Origin: Gluconobacter roseus NBRC 3990
GTDB lineage: Bacteria; Pseudomonadota; Alphaproteobacteria; Acetobacterales; Acetobacteraceae
Length of the DNA stretch: 64,000 nt
Assembly: GCF_006538885.1 (NCBI RefSeq)
Contig: NZ_BJLY01000003.1
Coordinates: forward strand, 62,001 to 126,000
Direction: 5' to 3'
Shown here: positions 59,342-64,000 of the stretch, in pieces
Layout of the letters: every line of letters starts with the position of its first letter
How positions within the stretch are numbered: position 1 is the stretch's first letter
Position numbers and translations under genes: made by a program
Notes under the pieces: model-generated
Told to the model about the DNA's origin: nothing
Seen by the model: the letters and a program-made list of their open reading frames with translations, nothing else
The model's database searches: none

Positions 59342-60106
59342 TCAGCTCGGTTTCGTCTCTGTGCGGGCCTCGTCGCGTTTCTCATCCGCTTCGGCTTCCT
59401 TGAGGGCCTCTTCCGTCAGGCGCTTCTCGTTCTTCTTGAGGAAGATGAGCCCTCCGATCAGACAGCTCACCCCCAGAATGGCCATGACCACACCCACGGG
59501 GCCTGAGATCTTCTCGATCTGCTTGCCCAGTTCATAGGTCACGAAGGCATAGCCCCCCGCCCAGCAGATGCCGCCCAGCGCATTGAAGAACAGAAACGAA
59601 TGCCAGGGCATCCGGTTCGCTCCGGCCAGCAACGCCACGAACACGCGCAGCACCGCGATGAAACGGCCGAGGAACACGACGATCCCACCATGCTTGCGGA
59701 ACAGATACCGCCCCAGCATCAGCCGCTCTTCCGTCATGCCGACCTTGTGGCCGTGCTTTTTCAGAATGCCGTAACCGAAGTGATGGCCGATCAGATACCC
59801 GATATTGTCGCCCATGATGGCGCCAAGCACGGCTGCCAGAGCGATCCAGCGGATTTCCAGATGATGGGTGCTGCCCGCGTAGAGCGAAGCGGCGATAATG
59901 ACGCTCTCCGCCGGAAGAGGAAGGCCCATGCTCTCGAACATGACGATGATGCCAACGACGCCATAGCCGTAATGCACCAGCATGTGGTCGAGAAAATGAC
60001 TGAGATGAAACAGTGTCCTGGTCCCGTTCAAGCTGTGGCGGAAGAGAGTGCCGCCGGTTACGATACTACGGCATCGGAGACAGGATGAAAAATGACGACA
60101 TCGCAT
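59342..60106 (-). CDS. DedA family membrane protein
   Basis: Up to 254 residues, five to six membrane segments. DedA/SNARE-associated features: FESMGLPLPAESVIIAASLYAG, GDNIGYLIGHHFGY, and FLGRFIAVLRVFVALLAGANRMPWHSFLFFNALGG, with the F-GR-x-x-P/I-x-x-R pattern. These proteins act in lipid recycling and membrane homeostasis. The start is uncertain: the ATG at 60106 would overlap divergent S9 peptidase start by 15 bases; a TTG at 60031 and an ATG at 59983 are shorter options. C-terminus is charged (KRLTEEALKEAEADEKRDE). Confidence 0.85.
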   Translation of the reverse strand: MRCRHFSSCLRCRSIVTGGTLFRHSLNGTRTLFHLSHFLDHMLVHYGYGVVGIIVMFESMGLPLPAESVIIAASLYAGSTHHLEIRWIALAAVLGAIMGDNIGYLIGHHFGYGILKKHGHKVGMTEERLMLGRYLFRKHGGIVVFLGRFIAVLRVFVALLAGANRMPWHSFLFFNALGGICWAGGYAFVTYELGKQIEKISGPVGVVMAILGVSCLIGGLIFLKKNEKRLTEEALKEAEADEKRDEARTETKPS

Positions 60107-62002
60107 TCCCCCACCGTTTTCCCGTCCACATCCGGAAATTGGCCGTCCTGGGTCACGCCCGAACTCGTGGCCGGCCGCACCCTGTCCTTTTCCGAACTGC
60201 GCACGGCTGGAAACTGGATCGTCTGGCTCGAAAGCCGCCCGGATGAACAGGGCCGCTCCGTCATCACCGCCCGCGACCCCGAAGGCCAGATCCGCGATCT
60301 GATCCCGGCCGGATATTCGGTCGGCACCCGCGTGCACGAATATGGCGGCGGCGCATGGGATGTCCGCCTGAAGAACGGTGCTCCGCAGGCCGTCTTCAGC
60401 GACCGCAAACTCGGCGGACTATGGTTCAGCGACGGCGCTACCGCCACGCAATGGGCACAGGCGGGCGAAAACCCCGAACACCGCTACGCCGACCTGACCT
60501 TCGACCCTGTTTCCGATGCCGTCTTCTGCGTGCGCGAAAGCCATGGTGAAGGCACGCCCGTCGCAGCCCTCGTCCATGTGCAGGCCGACGGCCGCGAAAC
60601 CGTGCTGGTTAAAGGCGCAGATTTCTACGCCGCCCCCCGCCCCTCACCCGACGGACGTTTCCTGGCCTGGTTCAGCTGGAACGATCCCGCCATGCCCTGG
60701 ACCGTCACAAAACTCTCCGTCGCCCCCTTCGATCGCACAATCGGCACACTCGGCCCCGTCAACGATCTGACCGGCCCGGAACAGTGCAGCATCATCGAAC
60801 CCTGCTGGTCCCCCGACGGCACGCTTTACGCCACGTCCGACGCCTCGGGCCGCTGGACCCCCATCCGCTTTTCCCATGACGACACTGACTGGCACCCGCA
60901 CAGCCTCGAGGGCGCCAACGCCGAAATCGGCCTGCCGCACTGGGTTTTCGGCCAGCGCACCATGGCCCCGCTGCCCGGAAACAGACTGCTGGCCCTCGGC
61001 ATCCGCCACGGCCTCAATCATGTCCTGCTAGAAGACAACGGGACTTGGACAGACGTCTCGCTCGGCACTCCCGTCAACGTCCCGCAACCACTCGAAGACG
61101 GACGCTTCGCTTGGATCGACGCCCCGTCCGACGCGCCCGCCGCCATCGCCATCGGCCGTCCCGGCGAGCCCTGTGACCGCTTCCGCACCAGCGTCATCCT
61201 CCCGCCCGGCGTGACGAAAGCCGACATCGCAACCCCCACCCCCCTGACCTTCCCGACCGCCAACGGCGCCGAAGCCCACGCGCTTTTCTACGCTCCCGCC
61301 AGTAGCACCAGCGCGTTGCAGGATGGCGAAAAACCCCCGCTCGTCGTCATGGCCCATGGCGGCCCGACCGGCCGTGCCAACCCGTCCTTCGCTTTCAAGG
61401 TGCAGTGGTGGACATCGCGCGGTTTCGCTGTCCTCGATGTCAATTATCGCGGCTCAACCGGCTTCGGTCGCGCCTATCGCGAAGCACTGGACGGACAGTG
61501 GGGCGTTGCGGATATTGAAGACTGCCTTGCCGGCGTGTGGGCCGTGCTCGACCGCGGCCTCGCCGATCCCGCCCGCTGCGTCATCCGCGGCAGCAGCGCC
61601 GGCGGCCTGACCGTCCTCGGTGCCCTGGCCCAGTCGGACCTCTTCGCTGCCGGAACCTCCCTCTACGGTGTCACGGACCTGCGAGCCCTGGCTGAAGAAA
61701 CCCATAAGTTCGAAGCCCGCTATCTGGACGGCCTGATCGGCCCCTACCCCGAAGACGAGGCCGTGTATCTGAAACGTTCTCCCATCACGCAGGCCGAGGG
61801 CATTACCGTTCCCGTCCTGTTCCTGCATGGCGGCGCAGATAGGGTCGTCCCCCTCTCACAGGCGGAGTCCATGCGCACAAAACTCGAACATTCCGCCCTG
61901 CATGTCTATCCGGAGGAAGCCCACGGTTTCCGTGCTCGCGACACCATAGAAGACGCCCTGCAAAGAGAGCTCACCTTCTATCAGCAAGTTTTCAGTCACT
62001 GA
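60092..62002 (+). CDS. S9 family prolyl-oligopeptidase-like serine peptidase
   Basis: 636 residues. An N-terminal beta-propeller of about 380 residues (HEYGGGAWDV near residue 85, repeated WSPDG/SPDGRF signatures) precedes an alpha/beta hydrolase domain: VVMAHGGPTGRANPSF oxyanion region near residue 420, nucleophile GSSAGGLTVLG near residue 502, aspartate in LHGGADRVVPLSQA, and histidine in EEAHGFR. No signal peptide. Cytoplasmic dipeptidyl or acylaminoacyl peptidase is most likely. AGGAT precedes the ATG. Confidence 0.9.
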   Translation: MTTSHSPTVFPSTSGNWPSWVTPELVAGRTLSFSELRTAGNWIVWLESRPDEQGRSVITARDPEGQIRDLIPAGYSVGTRVHEYGGGAWDVRLKNGAPQAVFSDRKLGGLWFSDGATATQWAQAGENPEHRYADLTFDPVSDAVFCVRESHGEGTPVAALVHVQADGRETVLVKGADFYAAPRPSPDGRFLAWFSWNDPAMPWTVTKLSVAPFDRTIGTLGPVNDLTGPEQCSIIEPCWSPDGTLYATSDASGRWTPIRFSHDDTDWHPHSLEGANAEIGLPHWVFGQRTMAPLPGNRLLALGIRHGLNHVLLEDNGTWTDVSLGTPVNVPQPLEDGRFAWIDAPSDAPAAIAIGRPGEPCDRFRTSVILPPGVTKADIATPTPLTFPTANGAEAHALFYAPASSTSALQDGEKPPLVVMAHGGPTGRANPSFAFKVQWWTSRGFAVLDVNYRGSTGFGRAYREALDGQWGVADIEDCLAGVWAVLDRGLADPARCVIRGSSAGGLTVLGALAQSDLFAAGTSLYGVTDLRALAEETHKFEARYLDGLIGPYPEDEAVYLKRSPITQAEGITVPVLFLHGGADRVVPLSQAESMRTKLEHSALHVYPEEAHGFRARDTIEDALQRELTFYQQVFSH

Positions 62003-62011
62003 CTTCGACAG

Positions 62012-62043
62012 GCCGGGAATTACAGGATGAATTCCCGGCCTGC
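62012..62043. terminator. Perfect hairpin between the S9 peptidase and AGE genes
   Basis: AGGCCGGGAATT and AATTCCCGGCCT form a perfect 12-base stem with an 8-base loop, 10 bases after the S9 stop, and it includes the end of the AGE gene. There is no long T-run. Probably a shared 3' structure for convergent genes. Confidence 0.5.
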
Positions 62044-63153
62044 ATTGTAGATGTGATAAAGCGAACTGGCCGGCATGTAATCGACCAGAGCCGCGCCACT
62101 GGCATCCAGACGGTCAACCCAGCCACCATTCAGACGGTCCGGCGCATATCCGGATAGGACACGCTCTCCAAGCCGGACCGCCTCGTCCAGCGCCCCGTCA
62201 TGCTGCTTCGCCCGCTGGCATAGCAGGCGGATCAGTTCGGTCTGCGGCCAGAGTCTGGTCGAATGTTCAAACACATCGCCATCCTCGGTCATGGCGTCGA
62301 ACACCAGACCCGTGGCGCGATCCCGCCCTTTTGCCGCTCCGACCTGATACAGATGTTCTGCCGCGTCCCTGAAACGCCGCGTCCCAGTGGCGTCAGGAGA
62401 TGCAAGACGGAGATACTCTCCAAGAAGCCAGGACCATTCAAAAAGATGCCCCGGCTCGACGCGATTGCAGCCCGGCTCCGCAGACGGTTTCCAGTCAGCA
62501 TCGAAAAACTCAAGCAGAAGTCCCGAACGAGGCTCGATCAGGTGCCTGAGCGCCAGCTCCGCCATTTCCCGGGCTTCAGCAAGATAGAACTCGTCCTGTG
62601 TCGCCTCGAAAAGAGCCAGATAGGCTTCCAGAAGATGCATGTGCGGGTTCTGGCGACGCAGACTGTCCACAGGGGGCACGGCATCCAGAAAGCCATCATT
62701 ATGCGCTGCGAAAATGGTCCGGACTTCATCGGCCGTTTCCCGCGCCAGCCGGGCGGGTCCACCTGCATGGATGGACCACGCATAGGCATAGAGCACAAAG
62801 GCATGCGCATAGAGGTCACGCCTGCAATCCGCGGGCCTGTCATCAGGACCGATCGAAAAGACCCATCCGGGCGCGCCGTCCCTGCGATGATAAAGCCGCT
62901 CCATCGTCTCTAGGCAGGCCTCTGCCTTGGACGTTGCGTCATAAAGCCCGTCAAGCGACGCACGGTAACAGGTCGCAACCTGACGCGCCTGCACCATAAG
63001 GCGGAGCGCATCCATGCGGATCGGTGCGCCATCCCAAGCCAGGCGCTCATGGAACAGGTTCCGTCGCGGATCAAAGCCGCTGGTCGTCCACAGGGGAAGC
63101 GCCTTCGACGCCAGCCAGTCCCGCCAGTCAGGCGCCGACACGGCAATATTCAT
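62020..63153 (-). CDS. AGE-family epimerase/isomerase
   Basis: About 377 residues from ATG at 63153. N-acylglucosamine 2-epimerase/mannose isomerase features: GFDPRRNLFHERLAWDGAP, QARQVATCYRASL near residue 60, HAFVLYAYAW, RRQNPHMHLLEAYLALFEAT with the catalytic-region HMH, RVEPGHLFEWSWLL (H-L-F-E-W), and LWPQTELIRLL. It lies 34 bases downstream of hldE on the same strand, suggesting an isomerase acting on an LPS-core sugar or its phosphate precursor. Confidence 0.85.
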   Translation of the reverse strand: MNIAVSAPDWRDWLASKALPLWTTSGFDPRRNLFHERLAWDGAPIRMDALRLMVQARQVATCYRASLDGLYDATSKAEACLETMERLYHRRDGAPGWVFSIGPDDRPADCRRDLYAHAFVLYAYAWSIHAGGPARLARETADEVRTIFAAHNDGFLDAVPPVDSLRRQNPHMHLLEAYLALFEATQDEFYLAEAREMAELALRHLIEPRSGLLLEFFDADWKPSAEPGCNRVEPGHLFEWSWLLGEYLRLASPDATGTRRFRDAAEHLYQVGAAKGRDRATGLVFDAMTEDGDVFEHSTRLWPQTELIRLLCQRAKQHDGALDEAVRLGERVLSGYAPDRLNGGWVDRLDASGAALVDYMPASSLYHIYNAGREFIL

Positions 63154-63186
63154 GCGACTGTCTTTCTGCACGATGATCTGTTGTTT

Positions 63187-64000
63187 TCAGGAGTCTGTGG
63201 ATGCCGGACCGTCAGCCGCTGGCAGCATCTTCCGCACGATGGATGTGGTGGAGCGTCCGGAAACAAGATCCACCAGCACCACCGAGCCGCCATAGGATTT
63301 GACAAAATCCCCCCCTACGACCTCGTTTTCCTGATAATCCGCGCCCTTTACGATCACATCCGGCCGCAGGGCCGTGATCGTCTCAAGCGGCGTATCCTCA
63401 TCAAAAATCACGACAAGATCGACATAACGAAGCGCACCGATAACGGTAGCGCGCGCCTGTTCGTCCTGAAGCGGCCGTGTCGGTCCTTTGAGGCGGGAGA
63501 CCGAGGCATCGCTGTTGATGGCGACCACAAGCCTGTCACCCTGCTGGGCCGCCGAGCGAAGCAGCGAGATATGCCCCGGATGGATCAGGTCAAAGCACCC
63601 ATTGGTGAACACGACCCGCGCCCCGTGATGATGCCATTCCTCAACAATGAGTGCAGCACGCTCAACGTCTACGAGAGCGCCGTTTTCGCGCATGTTCGCC
63701 AGCAGGACCGCACTGAGTTCCGATCGTGACACCGTCGCCGTTCCCAGTTTGGAAACGACGATGGACGCGGCATTCGTGGCGATGACGATGGCGGTTTCGA
63801 GATCCTGCCCGGCGGAAAGCACGCTGGCGATCGTCGCAACTACGGTATCGCCCGCTCCGGACACGTCATAGACTTCCGACCTGCGGGCCTGCGAATGAAC
63901 GATTTCGCCATTCGTCCGAAACAGCGTCATGCCTTCTTCCGAACGGGTGACGAGCACATCACCACCGAACTGCCGGGCAATGCAGTGGGCTGCCTCCGTG
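63187..64000 (-). CDS. hldE: Bifunctional heptose-7-phosphate kinase / heptose-1-phosphate adenylyltransferase, C-terminal part
   Basis: The N-terminal codons lie beyond the window end; the frame remains open to base 64000. The last part of a PfkB/ribokinase domain is visible (VYDVSGAGDTVVATIAS, with the GAGD anion hole and catalytic aspartate), then a nucleotidyltransferase domain: FTNGCFDLIHPGHISLLRSA with the HxGH motif, INSDASVSRLKGPTRPL. This order is diagnostic for RfaE/HldE, which makes ADP-heptose for LPS inner core. Confidence 0.92.
   Translation of the reverse strand, partial: TEAAHCIARQFGGDVLVTRSEEGMTLFRTNGEIVHSQARRSEVYDVSGAGDTVVATIASVLSAGQDLETAIVIATNAASIVVSKLGTATVSRSELSAVLLANMRENGALVDVERAALIVEEWHHHGARVVFTNGCFDLIHPGHISLLRSAAQQGDRLVVAINSDASVSRLKGPTRPLQDEQARATVIGALRYVDLVVIFDEDTPLETITALRPDVIVKGADYQENEVVGGDFVKSYGGSVVLVDLVSGRSTTSIVRKMLPAADGPASTDS

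Overview
The window looks like a chromosome segment of an acetic acid bacterium, most likely Gluconobacter or a close relative. The support is the membrane-bound PQQ alcohol dehydrogenase pair (adhA-adhB), a pyruvate decarboxylase, a two-subunit GMC dehydrogenase, an alphaproteobacterial mnmE-mnmG-rsmG-parA-parB block and high-GC codon use. No species call can be proven without a database search.

Layout. 1-5.6 kb, minus strand: end of speE, speD (polyamines), then a tightly coupled ilvB-ilvN-ilvC set behind miaA. 5.6-11.2 kb: serB, a glycine-rich secreted protein, a parS site, a DUF721 protein, mutY, an unrecognised protein, a Gfo/Idh/MocA oxidoreductase and a small membrane transporter. 11.9-17.3 kb: pdc, a CorA/ZntB-type transporter, ahcY and small proteins. 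17.3-23.1 kb, minus: a histidine acid phosphatase coupled to a TonB-dependent receptor, an L,D-transpeptidase, and an odhB-type E2 without the usual subunit-binding domain. 23.3-31.9 kb: GMC dehydrogenase subunits, rho, ogt, adhA-adhB. 32-37.6 kb: mnmE, mnmG, rsmG, parA, parB, two further parS sites and tRNA-Lys.

37.7-47.4 kb is the accessory part: an unusual PLP-fold protein coupled to a histidine phosphatase, a dTDP-L-rhamnose set (rmlBACD), a family 2 glycosyltransferase, a truncated IS5-type element, and a strikingly AT-rich AlgX/AlgJ-like gene that is probably acquired DNA for surface-glycan modification. 47.6-54.7 kb holds a HIT protein, a sugar MFS porter, a zinc-type ABC transporter (znuABC) with a Zur-like box, a small transglycosylase, ybaK, galE and a DUF2501 protein. 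54.9-60.1 kb holds tRNA-Ala, maf, a 353-base non-coding region, hemE, a HAD phosphatase, hemJ, a three-armed palindromic repeat, an SDR and a DedA protein. 60.1-64 kb holds an S9 peptidase, an AGE-family epimerase and the 3' part of hldE.

The most notable observation is the maf-hemE spacer (55688-56040). It carries 14 GTAC tetranucleotides in 280 bases, several DnaA-box-like nonamers and an AT-rich tract. It lies beside hemE, where oriC sits in Caulobacter and other alphaproteobacteria. Together with parAB and three parS sites within about 50 kb, this points to a chromosomal replication origin. Other points of interest: a poly-C tract that puts the GMC small subunit out of frame with its start, the missing binding domain in the E2 protein, and an N-terminal motif at the same residue position in two otherwise unrelated proteins (8872-9516 and 45746-47353).
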